DNA of 64,000 bases from Pseudomonas sp. AOB-7 (GCF_003696305.1 NZ_RFFK01000011.1:62001-126000); one strand, 5' to 3'. Shown: positions 48,730 to 58,144, counted from the stretch's first letter. Made by a program: numbers and translations. Notes: generated from the letters alone by a model not told the origin.

Positions 48730-49367
48730 TACCAGCGGCCATCCCAGGCGGCGAAGTTCTGCAGCAGCTGCAGGCCGTGGGTATGGCTCTTCTCCGGGTG
48801 GAACTGCACGGCGAAGCGCGAACCCTCGGCCAGCGCGGCGGCGAAGTCCTTGCCGTAGTGACCGCGACCGACCACCTGCTGCGGCTTGCCGGCCTCGATG
48901 TAATAGCTGTGCACGAAGTAGAAGCGCGCGTGATCCGGAATGTCGTGCCACAGCGGGTGCTTGACCGTCTGCGCCACCTCGTTCCAGCCCATGTGCGGCA
49001 CCTTCAGGCGCTCGCCGTCTTCGCTCAGGTCCTTGCCGAAGAAGCGCACCTGGCCGGGGAACAGGCCGATGCAGTCGACGCCGTCGTTCTCCTCGCTACG
49101 CTCGAGCAGCGCCTGCATGCCGACGCAGATGCCGAGGAAGGGACGGTCGGTGCTGACCTCGCGCACCAGCTCGTCGAAGCCCAGGCGCCTGATCTCGGCC
49201 ATGCAGTCGCGGATCGCGCCGACCCCGGGGAACACCACGCGGTCGGCCTCGCGGATCACCTTGGCGTCCGAGGTCACCAGCACGCGGCCGGCGCCGACGT
49301 GCTCCAGCGCCTTGGCCACCGAGTGCAGGTTGCCCATGCCATAGTCGATTACGGCTACCGTCTGCAT
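48729..49367 (-). CDS. hisH: Imidazole glycerol phosphate synthase, glutamine amidotransferase subunit
   Basis: A 212-residue class I amidotransferase that feeds ammonia to HisF. The nucleophile is in GICVGMQALLE, and the His-Glu pair is in FHPEKSHTHG. The start MQTVAVIDYGMGNLHSV is canonical. Its ATG abuts the hisB stop with no gap, and the stop overlaps the DUF2164 start. Confidence 0.97.
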   Translation of the reverse strand: MQTVAVIDYGMGNLHSVAKALEHVGAGRVLVTSDAKVIREADRVVFPGVGAIRDCMAEIRRLGFDELVREVSTDRPFLGICVGMQALLERSEENDGVDCIGLFPGQVRFFGKDLSEDGERLKVPHMGWNEVAQTVKHPLWHDIPDHARFYFVHSYYIEAGKPQQVVGRGHYGKDFAAALAEGSRFAVQFHPEKSHTHGLQLLQNFAAWDGRW

Positions 49368-49961
49368 TTACAGGCAGCCCTTGGTCGACGGCATCTGCCC
49401 GGCCATGCGCGGATCCAGCTCCACGGCCATGCGCAACGCGCGGCCGAAGGCCTTGAACACGGTCTCGATCTGGTGGTGGGTGTTGTGCCCGCGCAGGTTG
49501 TCGATGTGCAGGCTGACCAGGGCGTGGTTGACGAAGCCCTGGAAGAACTCCTGGAACAGGTCGACGTCGAAGTTGCCGACCACGGCGCGGGTGAAGGGCA
49601 CGTGCATCTGCAGGCCGGGACGGCCGGAGAAGTCGATCACCACGCGCGACAGCGCTTCGTCCAGCGGCACGTAGGAATGGCCGTAGCGGGTCATGCCCTT
49701 CTTGTCGCCGACGGCCTTGGCGAAGGCCTGGCCGAGGGTGATGCCGACGTCCTCGACGGTGTGGTGGTCGTCGATATGCAGATCGCCCTTGCACTCGATA
49801 TCGAGGTCGATCAGGCCATGGCGGGCGATCTGGTCGAGCATGTGCTCGAGAAAGGGCACGCCAATATCGAATTTGGCCTTGCCGCTGCCATCCAGGTTGA
49901 TCGAGACCTTGACCTGGGTCTCCAGGGTGTTGCGCTCGACGAATGCCGTACGTTCGGCCAT
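49368..49961 (-). CDS. hisB: Imidazoleglycerol-phosphate dehydratase
   Basis: A 197-residue monofunctional HisB that dehydrates IGP to imidazole acetol phosphate. Manganese-binding His clusters HIDDHHTVEDVG and GHNTHHQIE and the EHMLDQIARHG segment are present. It lacks the phosphatase half found in enterobacterial HisB. ATG 49961 has GGAG 6 bases upstream and a TATAAT on the minus strand at 50004-49999. It is first in the his run; hisG, hisD and hisC are not in this window. Confidence 0.97.
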   Translation of the reverse strand: MAERTAFVERNTLETQVKVSINLDGSGKAKFDIGVPFLEHMLDQIARHGLIDLDIECKGDLHIDDHHTVEDVGITLGQAFAKAVGDKKGMTRYGHSYVPLDEALSRVVIDFSGRPGLQMHVPFTRAVVGNFDVDLFQEFFQGFVNHALVSLHIDNLRGHNTHHQIETVFKAFGRALRMAVELDPRMAGQMPSTKGCL

Positions 49962-49998
49962 CACCAGCTCCACAAATTGCCAACGGAAAAAGGCCAGC

Positions 49999-50004
49999 AT
50001 TATA
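49999..50004 (-). promoter_or_regulatory. -10 element of the hisB promoter
   Basis: A perfect TATAAT on the minus strand, 37 bases before the hisB ATG. The -35 region is GC-rich and not recognisable. Confidence 0.45.
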
Positions 50005-50102
50005 GGCGGGCCAGGGGCCGTGCGGCTACCGGCGGCGGTCGGATCGCCAGGCCATGGGCGCGATAGCCGGCCGTGACGAGCCAGCCCGGCGGCGCCGCGG
50101 GC

Positions 50103-51323
50103 TCACCCGCCGGACACCGGCACTCGCATCGGCCGCGCCAGCAAGCGCCACAGCCAGCCCAGGCTGGCCAGGCCAGCGAGCGCGACCGCCAGTGCCCAGC
50201 CCCACTGTCCCGGCGCCAGCCACTGCGCCCAGGCCAGCGCCAGCGCGGCCATGGCCAGCTGGCGCGCCAGCTCCAGGCGCCAGAAGGCGCGCCCCTCGAA
50301 CAGCAGGCCGAGGCTGACGCAGCCGGCGAGGATCAGCCCCGCCAGCAGCCAGGGCTCCCAGAACGCGGCACGCGTCAGGCTGAGCAGGAAACCCAGGGCC
50401 AGCGCGTTGATCAGCAGAAACTGCACCAGGGCGTAGGCCTTGAGTGCGGCCGGGTAGGCGCAGTCGAACTTCTCCGCGTCCATCTTCGGCCAGGGCAGCT
50501 GGCGCACGTCGGCCGGGCGCCAGCCGGTGGGCATCCACCACAGGCGCAGGCGATCCCACCAGGAGCGGGTGGCCCGCGCATCGGCCCAGAGCAGACGCCA
50601 CCAGGAGAACTGCAGGCGGATCGGGTCGAAGGTGCGCACCGGCGTGGTCACCCCGTAGCGCACCGGCTCGCGCTCCTCGGCAAAGGTGCCGAACAGCTTG
50701 TCCCAGAGGATGAACACGCCGCCGTGGTTCTTGTCGATGTAGCAGTCGTTCTGCCCGTGGTGCACGCGATGCAGCGAGGGCGTGACCAGCACCCGCTCCA
50801 GCCAGCCGAGGCGGCCGACGTGCTGGCTGTGAATCCAGAACTGATAGCCCAGCTGCACGCCGAGCAGCAGCAGGAACAGCGGCAATGGCAGGCCGAGCAG
50901 CGCCAGCGGCAGGTAGAAGGGCCAGTCGAAGGCGGTCTGGAAAGCGCCCTTGCGCAGCGCGGTGGAGAGGTTGAAGTCCTCGCTGGAATGATGCGGCTGG
51001 TGCGCGCCCCACAGCAGGTTGTAGCGATGCAGGCTGCGGTGCGCCCAGTAGAAGCACAGGTCCACCGCGACGAAGCCGAGCAGCCAGGTCCAGGGCGAGG
51101 CCGCGTCCAGCGTCCACAGCCGCGCGTGCTCGTAGAGCCAGGCATAGGGCAGGATCAGCAGCAGGCGCAGCGGCCCCTCCAGCAGCAGGCGCAGCACCGC
51201 GGTGTTGACGCTGGTGGCGGCGTCGGCCAGGCGCCAGGTGTGGCGGCCGCTGTGCCGCTCGTAGGCCAGCTCCAGCAGGATCAGCAGGATGTACAGGGGC
51301 AAGGCGAGTACCGCGACGTTCAT
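50103..51323 (-). CDS. Sterol desaturase / fatty acid hydroxylase family membrane protein
   Basis: A 406-residue integral membrane di-iron oxygenase. The histidine clusters HRSLH, HQPHHSSEDFN and HRVHHGQND are in the order typical of the FA_hydroxylase family. The extra C-terminal hydrophobic domain (about 300-395, four helices) is common in the longer bacterial members related to alkylglycerol monooxygenase. GAGG lies 6 bases before ATG 51323. The substrate is unknown; hopanoid or lipid hydroxylation is possible. It is divergent from the LhgO-like gene. Confidence 0.86.
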   Translation of the reverse strand: MNVAVLALPLYILLILLELAYERHSGRHTWRLADAATSVNTAVLRLLLEGPLRLLLILPYAWLYEHARLWTLDAASPWTWLLGFVAVDLCFYWAHRSLHRYNLLWGAHQPHHSSEDFNLSTALRKGAFQTAFDWPFYLPLALLGLPLPLFLLLLGVQLGYQFWIHSQHVGRLGWLERVLVTPSLHRVHHGQNDCYIDKNHGGVFILWDKLFGTFAEEREPVRYGVTTPVRTFDPIRLQFSWWRLLWADARATRSWWDRLRLWWMPTGWRPADVRQLPWPKMDAEKFDCAYPAALKAYALVQFLLINALALGFLLSLTRAAFWEPWLLAGLILAGCVSLGLLFEGRAFWRLELARQLAMAALALAWAQWLAPGQWGWALAVALAGLASLGWLWRLLARPMRVPVSGG

Positions 51324-51417
51324 GGCCACCTCGTGCTTCTTGTTATGCTGCCAGCCTAATCCGCGAACGCCACCCGCGCGGCAGCCAAACCCGCCAAACA
51401 GCAGCACCGAACACGCC

Positions 51418-52515
51418 ATGCACAGCATCGACACCCTGATCATCGGCGCCGGCGCCCTCGGCCTGGCCTGCGCCGCGCGCCTGGCCGAAGCCGGCCGCGA
51501 CACGCTGATCCTCGAAGCCGAGGGCCTGATCGGCAGCCACGCCTCCAGCCGCAATTCCGAGGTGATCCACGCCGGCCTCTACTATCCGCCCGGCTCGCTC
51601 AAGGCCGAGCTGTGCCTGGAGGGCCGCGAGCGCCTGTACGCCTGGTGCGCGCAGCACGGCGTGGCGCAGCGGCGCATCGGCAAGCTGCTGGTGGCGGTGG
51701 AAGAAGACGAGATCGCCAGGCTCGAGGCCCTCGCGGCCAACGCCGAGGCCTGCGGCGTGGGCGACCTGCAGGCCGTCGACCAGACCCGCCTGCGCGAGCT
51801 GGAACCGGCGCTGCGCGGGGTGCGCGCGCTGCTCTCGCCGAGCACCGGGATCATCGACAGCCACGCCTACCTGCAGTCGCTGCTGGCGGTGGCCGAGAGT
51901 CGTGGCGCGCAGCTGATCCTGCACAGCCGCGTCGAGCGCCTGCGCCGCGACGACGACGCCTGGCTCGCCAGCGGCCACAGCGCCGGCGAGCCGTTCGAGC
52001 TGCGCGCGCAACGGGTGGTCAACGCCGGCGGCCTGTTCGCCCAGTGCCTCGCCGCCACGCTCGGCGGCCTGCCGGTGCCGCCGCTGCATTTGTGCCAGGG
52101 CCGCTACTTCGGCTACAGCGGCCGCGCGCCGTTTTCCCGGCTGATCTACCCCATGCCGGAAGCCAACACCGCCGGCCTGGGCATCCACGCCACCCTCGAC
52201 CTGGCCGGCCAGCTGCGCTTCGGCCCCGACGTGCACTGGCTGGACGCCCTCGACTACCGGGTCGACGAGCGCCTGCGCGCGCCCTTCGCCGCCGCCATCG
52301 GTCGCTACTTCCCGGCGCTCGACGCCGCGCGTCTGCACCCCGGCTACGCCGGCGTGCGCGCCAAGCTCAGCGGCCCGGGGGAACCGCCCGCCGACTTCCT
52401 GATCCAAACCCCTGCCGATCACCGCCTGCCCGGCCTGGTCAATCTGTTCGGCATCGAGTCGCCGGGGCTGACCGCCAGCCTGGCCATCGCCGAGCGGGTC
52501 GCCGCGGCCCTGTAA
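51418..52515 (+). CDS. FAD-dependent L-2-hydroxyglutarate oxidase-like protein
   Basis: A 365-residue DAO-family flavoprotein. The FAD-binding motif DTLIIGAGALGLACAARLAE is at the N-terminus, followed by SRNSEVIHAGLYYPPGSLKA, typical of LhgO/L-2-HG dehydrogenases, and the C-terminal GIESPGLTASLAIA. It would oxidise L-2-hydroxyglutarate to 2-oxoglutarate. A related 2-hydroxyacid or amine substrate cannot be excluded. ATG 51418 gives the correct nucleotide-binding start. A D-2-HG dehydrogenase gene is 24 kb away. Confidence 0.85.
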   Translation: MHSIDTLIIGAGALGLACAARLAEAGRDTLILEAEGLIGSHASSRNSEVIHAGLYYPPGSLKAELCLEGRERLYAWCAQHGVAQRRIGKLLVAVEEDEIARLEALAANAEACGVGDLQAVDQTRLRELEPALRGVRALLSPSTGIIDSHAYLQSLLAVAESRGAQLILHSRVERLRRDDDAWLASGHSAGEPFELRAQRVVNAGGLFAQCLAATLGGLPVPPLHLCQGRYFGYSGRAPFSRLIYPMPEANTAGLGIHATLDLAGQLRFGPDVHWLDALDYRVDERLRAPFAAAIGRYFPALDAARLHPGYAGVRAKLSGPGEPPADFLIQTPADHRLPGLVNLFGIESPGLTASLAIAERVAAAL

Positions 52516-52600
52516 CGCTATACTCGGCGCCCATATCGACGGCCGCCCGCGCCCGACGCGCAGGCCGCCCGCAATCCGTTATCGAAACAAGGACTCGTCC

Positions 52601-54826
52601 ATGAAAGCGCTCGGCAAGATCCTGGGTCTCTTCCTCCTCGGGCTGCTGCTGCTCATAGTGGCGCTGCTGTTCGCCCTGACCCACCTGTTCGCCCCCAACG
52701 ACTACAAGGACGAGATCCGCCAGCTGGCCCGCGACAAGGCCAACCTGGAGCTGCAGCTCAAGGGCGATATCGGCTGGAGCCTGTTCCCCTGGCTGGGCCT
52801 GGAGCTGACCGACGCCACCCTGGCCAGCGCCGACACCCCGGAGCAGCCCTTCGCCGACCTGCGCCTGCTCGGCCTGTCGGTGCGGGTGCTGCCGCTGCTG
52901 CGCAAGGAAGTGCAGATGAGCGACATCCGTGTCGACGGCCTCAACCTCAACCTGCAGCGCGACGCCAAGGGCCGCGGCAACTGGGAAGGCATAGGCAAGC
53001 CGGCGCAGGCCAGCGCAGCGGCGCAAACGCCGAGCGAACAGCCGCCAGCCAGCGACGCCCCGAGCGAGACGAAGACCGACAAGCCCGCCGGCCAGCCGAT
53101 CAAGCTGGATATCGACAGCCTGACCCTGAGCAACTCGCGCATCGACTACCACGACGCGCAGCAGGATCAGCAATTCACCCTGGAAAACATCGAGCTGAAG
53201 ACCGGCGCCATCCGCGAGGGCGCGGCCATCCCGCTCAAGCTCGGCGCCTTCTTCGGCACCAACCAGCCGCTGCTGCGCGCGCGCAGCGAGCTGGAGGGCC
53301 AGCTGCGCTTCGATCGCGCGCTCAAGCGCTACCAGTTCGAAGACCTCAAGCTGGCCGGCGAAGCCTCGGGCGAGCCGCTCAAGGGTAAGACGCTGAACTT
53401 CGCCGCCCAGGGGCAGCTGCTGGTCGACCTGGCGGCCAACGTCGCCGAATGGAACGGCCTGAAACTGTCCGCCAACCAGCTGCGCGCGCTCGGCGAGCTG
53501 AAACTGCGCGAGCTGGACAAGGACGCCAAGCTGGCCGGTGGCCTGTCCATCGCCCCGCTCAACCTGCGCGAATTCCTCACCGGCATCGGCGTCGAACTGC
53601 CGGCCATGCAGGACGCCGACAGCCTCGGCCAGTTCGAACTGGCCAGCCGCCTGAGCGGCTCGACCAAGGGCGTGATGCTGGAAGAACTCAACCTCAAGCT
53701 GGACGGCAGCACCTTCACCGGCAGCCTTGGCGTGGCCGACTTCGCCCGCCAGGCGCTGCGCGCCGACCTCAAGGGCGACAAACTCGACCTCGACCGCTAC
53801 CTGCCGCCGCAAGCCCAGGACAGTGCCGGCGCCGCACGCAAGGCCGAGGTCAAGGACAGCATCGCCGGCGCCGGCAAGGACGGCACCACGCCGCTGCCCA
53901 AGGCGCCGACCCAGCAGGCCTGGAGCGACGAGAAGGTGCTGCCGGTGGACCAGCTGCGCAAGCTCGACCTGCAACTGGCACTGGGCCTGGGCCAGCTGAC
54001 CTACGACAAGCAGCAGTTCGAGGACGTCCGCATCAAGGCCAACGGCCGCGGCGGCCTGATCAGCCTGGAAGAGGCCCGCGGCAAGCTGCAGGGCGGCAGC
54101 TTCGTCAGTACCGGTCGCATCGACGTGCGCCAGGCCGAGCCGATGCTCAGCCTGGAGCAGCGCCTCAGCCGTATGCCGCTGGAGCCGCTGCTGAAGAAGG
54201 ACGGCCAGCCCTCGCCGATCAAGGGCCTGCTCGACCTCGACGCCAAGTTCAATAGCCGCGGCAACAGCCAGAAGGCCTGGATCGAAGCGCTCAACGGCAA
54301 CGCCAGCTTCGTCCTCAACGACGGCGTGCTGGTCGACGCCAACCTCGAACAGCAGCTGTGCCGCGGCATCGCCACCCTCAACCGCAAGGTGCCGAGCAAC
54401 CCGCCGACCGGCAAGGACACGCCGTTCCGCGAACTCAAGGGCAGTCTCAACGTGCGTGACGGCGTCGCCCACAACCCCGATCTCAAGGCGCTGGTGCCGG
54501 GCCTGGCGGTCAGCGGCAAGGGCGACCTCGACCTGCGCGTGCTCGGCCTCGACTACCAGGTCGGCATCACCCTCGAGGGCGACCAGCGCGAAATGCCCGA
54601 CCCGGCCTGCCAGGTCAACGAGCGCTACGTCGGCATCGAATGGCCGCTGCGCTGCCGCGGCCCGCTGGAACTGGGCGCCAAGGCCTGCCGCCTGGACCAG
54701 GATGGCCTGGGCAAGATCGCCGCGCGCCTGGCCGGCAACAAGCTGACCGAGAAGCTGGAAGAGAAGCTCGGCGACAAGGTCAGCCCGGACCTGAAAGACG
54801 CACTCAAGGGCCTGTTCAACCGATGA
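52601..54826 (+). CDS. AsmA family protein
   Basis: A 741-residue envelope protein with one N-terminal membrane anchor (about 5-30). A very long periplasmic part starts with the AsmA chorein-like segment (GDIGWSLFPWLGLELTDATL) and ends with the AsmA-2 domain (SFVLNDGVLVDANLEQQLC). AsmA-like proteins are thought to bridge the envelope and move phospholipids. A Pro/Ala/Lys-rich linker lies near 135-165. AAGGA precedes the ATG, and a TATACT lies at 52519-52524. mutY overlaps its stop by 4 bp. Confidence 0.9.
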   Translation: MKALGKILGLFLLGLLLLIVALLFALTHLFAPNDYKDEIRQLARDKANLELQLKGDIGWSLFPWLGLELTDATLASADTPEQPFADLRLLGLSVRVLPLLRKEVQMSDIRVDGLNLNLQRDAKGRGNWEGIGKPAQASAAAQTPSEQPPASDAPSETKTDKPAGQPIKLDIDSLTLSNSRIDYHDAQQDQQFTLENIELKTGAIREGAAIPLKLGAFFGTNQPLLRARSELEGQLRFDRALKRYQFEDLKLAGEASGEPLKGKTLNFAAQGQLLVDLAANVAEWNGLKLSANQLRALGELKLRELDKDAKLAGGLSIAPLNLREFLTGIGVELPAMQDADSLGQFELASRLSGSTKGVMLEELNLKLDGSTFTGSLGVADFARQALRADLKGDKLDLDRYLPPQAQDSAGAARKAEVKDSIAGAGKDGTTPLPKAPTQQAWSDEKVLPVDQLRKLDLQLALGLGQLTYDKQQFEDVRIKANGRGGLISLEEARGKLQGGSFVSTGRIDVRQAEPMLSLEQRLSRMPLEPLLKKDGQPSPIKGLLDLDAKFNSRGNSQKAWIEALNGNASFVLNDGVLVDANLEQQLCRGIATLNRKVPSNPPTGKDTPFRELKGSLNVRDGVAHNPDLKALVPGLAVSGKGDLDLRVLGLDYQVGITLEGDQREMPDPACQVNERYVGIEWPLRCRGPLELGAKACRLDQDGLGKIAARLAGNKLTEKLEEKLGDKVSPDLKDALKGLFNR

Positions 54827-55890
54827 GCCCCGAGCAGTTCAACGGCGCCGTGCTGGCCTGGTACGACCAGCACGGGCGCAAGGATCTGCCCTGGCAGCAG
54901 AACATCACCCCGTATCGCGTCTGGGTGTCGGAAATCATGCTGCAGCAGACCCAGGTCAGCACCGTGCTCGGCTACTTCGACCGTTTTATGGCCGCGCTGC
55001 CGACGGTGCGCGACCTGGCCGAAGCGCCGGAAGACGAAGTGCTGCACCTGTGGACCGGCCTGGGCTACTACACCCGCGCGCGCAACCTGCAGAAGACCGC
55101 GCAGATCGTCATGCGCGAGCACGGCGGCGAGTTTCCCCGCAGCGTCGAGGCGCTGGCCGAGCTGCCCGGCATCGGCCGCTCCACCGCCGGCGCCATCGCC
55201 AGCCTGAGCATGGGCCTGCGCGCGCCGATCCTCGACGGTAACGTCAAGCGCGTGCTGGCGCGCTACGTCGCGCAGGAGGGCTATCCCGGCGAGCCGAAGG
55301 TGGCCAAGCAGCTGTGGGACGTCGCCGAGCGCCTCACCCCGCACGAACGGGTCAACCACTACACCCAGGCGATGATGGACCTGGGCGCCACCCTCTGCAC
55401 CCGCAGCAAGCCCAGCTGCCTGCTGTGCCCGGTGCGCAGCGGCTGCCAGGCCCATCTGCTCGGCCTGGAAATCCGCTACCCAATAGCCAAGCCGCGCAAG
55501 GCACTGCCGCAGAAGCGCACCCTGATGCCGCTGCTGGTCAACGCCGCCGGCGACATCCTGCTCTATCGCCGCCCCTCCACCGGGCTGTGGGGTGGGCTGT
55601 GGAGCCTGCCGGAACTGGACGACCTCGAGCAGCTCGCAGACATCGGTCAGCAGCAACAGCTTGAGCTTGGCGAGCGCCAAGAGCTGGAAGGCCTGACCCA
55701 CACCTTCAGCCACTTCCAGCTGGCCATCGAACCCTGGCTGGTGCGGGTGACCGAGCAGCCGAGCCGCGTGGCCGAGGGCGACTGGCTCTGGTATAACCTC
55801 GCCACCCCGCCGCGCCTGGGCCTCGCCGCCCCGGTGAAGAAGCTGCTGAAACGCGCGGCGCAAGCCATCAATGCTGGAGAACCGACATGA
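54823..55890 (+). CDS. mutY: Adenine DNA glycosylase MutY
   Basis: A 355-residue base-excision repair enzyme removing A opposite 8-oxoG. It has the N-terminal catalytic Glu region SEIMLQQTQV and the helix-hairpin-helix LPGIGRSTAGAI with the Asp in ILDGNVKRV. The [4Fe-4S] Cys 192, 199, 202 and 208 have the same spacing and numbers as E. coli. A C-terminal NUDIX-like 8-oxoG reader (from about 235) follows. ATGA overlaps couple it to asmA before and yggX after. Confidence 0.97.
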   Translation: MSPEQFNGAVLAWYDQHGRKDLPWQQNITPYRVWVSEIMLQQTQVSTVLGYFDRFMAALPTVRDLAEAPEDEVLHLWTGLGYYTRARNLQKTAQIVMREHGGEFPRSVEALAELPGIGRSTAGAIASLSMGLRAPILDGNVKRVLARYVAQEGYPGEPKVAKQLWDVAERLTPHERVNHYTQAMMDLGATLCTRSKPSCLLCPVRSGCQAHLLGLEIRYPIAKPRKALPQKRTLMPLLVNAAGDILLYRRPSTGLWGGLWSLPELDDLEQLADIGQQQQLELGERQELEGLTHTFSHFQLAIEPWLVRVTEQPSRVAEGDWLWYNLATPPRLGLAAPVKKLLKRAAQAINAGEPT

Positions 55891-56159
55891 CCCGCACCGT
55901 GCTGTGCCGCAAATACAAACAGGAACTGCCCGGCCTGGATCGCGCGCCCTACCCCGGCCCCAAGGGCGAGGACATCTTCGCCAACGTCTCCAAGCAGGCC
56001 TGGGACGAGTGGCAGAAACACCAGACCATGCTGATCAACGAACGCCGGCTGAACATGATGAACGCCGAGGACCGCAAGTTCCTGCAGACCGAGATGGACA
56101 AGTTCCTCTCCGGCGAGGAATACGCCCAGGCCGAAGGCTACGTGCCGCCGAGCGAATGA
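55887..56159 (+). CDS. yggX: Fe(2+)-trafficking protein YggX
   Basis: A 90-residue protein of the YggX family that protects iron-sulfur clusters from oxidation. The N-terminal CRKYKQELPGLD with the single Cys and the NMMNAEDRKFLQ segment are conserved. It overlaps mutY by 4 bp (ATGA), a conserved pair that fits, since MutY carries an Fe-S cluster. It is last in asmA-mutY-yggX. Confidence 0.95.
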   Translation: MTRTVLCRKYKQELPGLDRAPYPGPKGEDIFANVSKQAWDEWQKHQTMLINERRLNMMNAEDRKFLQTEMDKFLSGEEYAQAEGYVPPSE

Positions 56160-56239
56160 GGATCCAGGGTGCGCACGGCGAACCCTACCCGCCACGCACC
56201 TAAGCGCCCGTAATAATTAAATATTTTTCAAACCCGCGC

Positions 56240-56268
56240 TTGACACTGATCCTTCAAATCCGTCTAAT
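56240..56268 (+). promoter_or_regulatory. Promoter of tRNA-Phe
   Basis: TTGACA (56240-56245), 17-bp spacer, TCTAAT (56263-56268), ending 12 bases before the tRNA. The upstream ATAATTAAATATTTTTC is A/T-rich and may be an UP element. A GC-rich stretch follows the -10, consistent with stringent control. Confidence 0.8.
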
Positions 56269-56280
56269 AGCGCCCCGTTG

Positions 56281-56356
56281 GCCCAGGTAGCTCAGTTGGT
56301 AGAGCAGGGGATTGAAAATCCCCGTGTCGGCGGTTCGATTCCGTCCCTGGGCACCA
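56281..56356 (+). tRNA. tRNA-Phe (GAA)
   Basis: 76 nt with encoded CCA. Acceptor stem GCCCAGG/CCTGGGC, D-loop AGCTCAGTTGGTAGAGC, anticodon loop ATTGAAAAT with GAA at 56314-56316, TPsiC loop GGTTCGATTCC. Terminator follows at 56373. Confidence 0.98.
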
Positions 56357-56372
56357 TGAATAGCAAACGAAG

Positions 56373-56399
56373 AGCCTCAGCCCTGTGCTGGGGCTTTTT
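56373..56399 (+). terminator. Terminator after tRNA-Phe
   Basis: AGCCTCAGC (56373-56381) pairs with GCTGGGGCT (56387-56395; one G-T pair), followed by TTTT. It lies 16 bases after the tRNA. Confidence 0.85.
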
Positions 56400-56602
56400 G
56401 CTTTCTGCCTCCGGCGATTTCCCCGCGCCATTGTTTCGCCTGCGCGACAAGCAGCTGCAGCCAGGCGACACCCCGCCCCTGGAGCAAGCCATAGGCCAGC
56501 AAACGGCTTGGCGGTCACGGAAACGCTATGCTAGCTTGGCCGCCAGCCAGGACGGCCCGCTGCACGCCGGAGCGCTTTCGAAGAAGAAGAGGATCACACC
56601 CC

Positions 56603-57376
56603 ATGGCCGAGGCGACGCCCGCGCTGGAAATCCGCAACCTGCACAAACGCTACGGCGACCTCGAAGTGCTCAAGGGCATTTCCCTGACGGCCAAAGACGG
56701 CGACGTCATCTCCATTCTCGGCTCCTCCGGCTCCGGCAAGTCCACCTTCCTGCGCTGCATCAACCTGCTGGAAAACCCGCACCAGGGACAGATCTTCGTC
56801 GCCGGCGAGGAGCTCAAGCTCAAGACCGCGAAGAACGGCGACCTGGTCGCCGCCGACAACCGGCAGATCAATCGCCTGCGCAGCGAGATCGGTTTCGTCT
56901 TCCAGAATTTCAATCTGTGGCCACACATGAGCGTGCTCGACAACATCATCGAGGCGCCGCGCCGCGTGCTCGGCCAGAGCAAGGCCGAGGCCATCGAGGT
57001 GGCCGAGGCGCTGCTGGCCAAGGTCGGCATCGCCGACAAGCGTCACGTCTACCCCAACCAGCTCTCCGGCGGCCAGCAGCAGCGCGCGGCCATCGCCCGC
57101 ACCCTGGCCATGCAGCCGAAGGTGATCCTGTTCGACGAGCCCACCTCGGCGCTGGACCCGGAGATGGTACAAGAAGTGCTTAACGTGATCCGCGCGCTTG
57201 CCGAGGAGGGCCGCACCATGTTGCTGGTCACCCACGAAATGAGCTTCGCCCGCCAGGTGTCCAGCGAGGTGGTGTTCCTCCACCAGGGCCTGGTCGAAGA
57301 ACAGGGGCCACCGGCCCAGGTATTTGACAACCCGCTATCGGCACGCTGTAAACAATTCATGTCCAGCAATCGCTAA
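56603..57376 (+). CDS. Polar/basic amino acid ABC importer ATP-binding protein (HisP/AotP-like)
   Basis: A 257-residue ATPase: Walker A GSSGSGKST, Q-loop FVFQNFNLWPHM, signature LSGGQQQRAAIARTL, Walker B VILFDEPTSALDPE, H-loop VTHEM. It has the HisP-type insertion after strand 3 (KTAKNGDLVAADNRQINRL). ATG 56603 is selected because AGAGGA precedes it and the upstream extension is unlike the family. It is first in a four-gene importer operon. The 203-bp gap before it contains the tRNA terminator and presumably its promoter (weak TATGCT at about 56527). Confidence 0.9.
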   Translation: MAEATPALEIRNLHKRYGDLEVLKGISLTAKDGDVISILGSSGSGKSTFLRCINLLENPHQGQIFVAGEELKLKTAKNGDLVAADNRQINRLRSEIGFVFQNFNLWPHMSVLDNIIEAPRRVLGQSKAEAIEVAEALLAKVGIADKRHVYPNQLSGGQQQRAAIARTLAMQPKVILFDEPTSALDPEMVQEVLNVIRALAEEGRTMLLVTHEMSFARQVSSEVVFLHQGLVEEQGPPAQVFDNPLSARCKQFMSSNR

Positions 57377-57391
57377 CACGGAGCAACATGC

Positions 57392-58144
57392 ATGCAGAAC
57401 TATAAGAAGATCCTGCTGGCCGCGGCCGCCACCCTGGCCTTCGGCACCAGCGCTGTCGCCGCCGACAAGCTGAAACTCGGCACCGAAGGCGCCTACCCGC
57501 CCTTCAACCTGATCGACGCCAGCGGCAAGGTCACCGGCTTCGACGTGGAAATCGGCCAGGCGCTGTGCGCCAAGATGCAGGCCGAGTGCGAGGTGGTCAC
57601 CTCCGACTGGGACGGCATCATCCCGGCCCTCAACGCCAAGAAGTTCGACTTCCTGATCGCTTCGATGTCGATCACCGAGGAGCGCAAGGCGGCGGTGGAC
57701 TTCACCGAGCCCTACTACACCAACAAGCTGCAGTTCATCGCGCCCAAGTCGGCCGACTTCAAGACCGACGAAGCCAGCCTCAAGGGCAAGGTGATCGGCG
57801 CCCAGCGCGCCACCATCGCCGGCACCTGGCTGGAGGACAACCTGGGCAAGGTGGTCGACATCAAGCTGTACGACACCCAGGAAAACGCCTACCTCGACCT
57901 GGCCTCCGGTCGCCTCGACGGCGTGCTGGCCGACACCTTCGTCAACTGGGAATGGCTCAAGAGCGACGCCGGCAAGGACTTCGAGTTCAAGGGCGACCCG
58001 GTATTCGACAACGACAAGATCGGCATCGCCGTGCGCAAGGGCGACCCGCTGCGCGAGAAGCTGAACACCGCGCTGCAGGCCATCATCGCAGACGGCACCT
58101 ACAAGCGGATCAACGACAAGTACTTCCCGTTCAGCATCTACTGA
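57392..58144 (+). CDS. Amino acid ABC importer periplasmic binding protein (HisJ/ArgT/AotJ-like)
   Basis: A 250-residue SBP_bac_3 protein with signal peptide (1-24, TSAVAA). GTEGAYPPFNLIDASGKVTG, GFDVEIGQALC, SDWDGIIPALNAKKFD and SMSITEERKAAVDFTEPYY are the signatures of lysine/arginine/ornithine/histidine binders. A YPPF/D pattern favours a basic amino acid. GGAG precedes the start. It lies 15 bp after the ATPase gene. Confidence 0.9.
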   Translation: MQNYKKILLAAAATLAFGTSAVAADKLKLGTEGAYPPFNLIDASGKVTGFDVEIGQALCAKMQAECEVVTSDWDGIIPALNAKKFDFLIASMSITEERKAAVDFTEPYYTNKLQFIAPKSADFKTDEASLKGKVIGAQRATIAGTWLEDNLGKVVDIKLYDTQENAYLDLASGRLDGVLADTFVNWEWLKSDAGKDFEFKGDPVFDNDKIGIAVRKGDPLREKLNTALQAIIADGTYKRINDKYFPFSIY

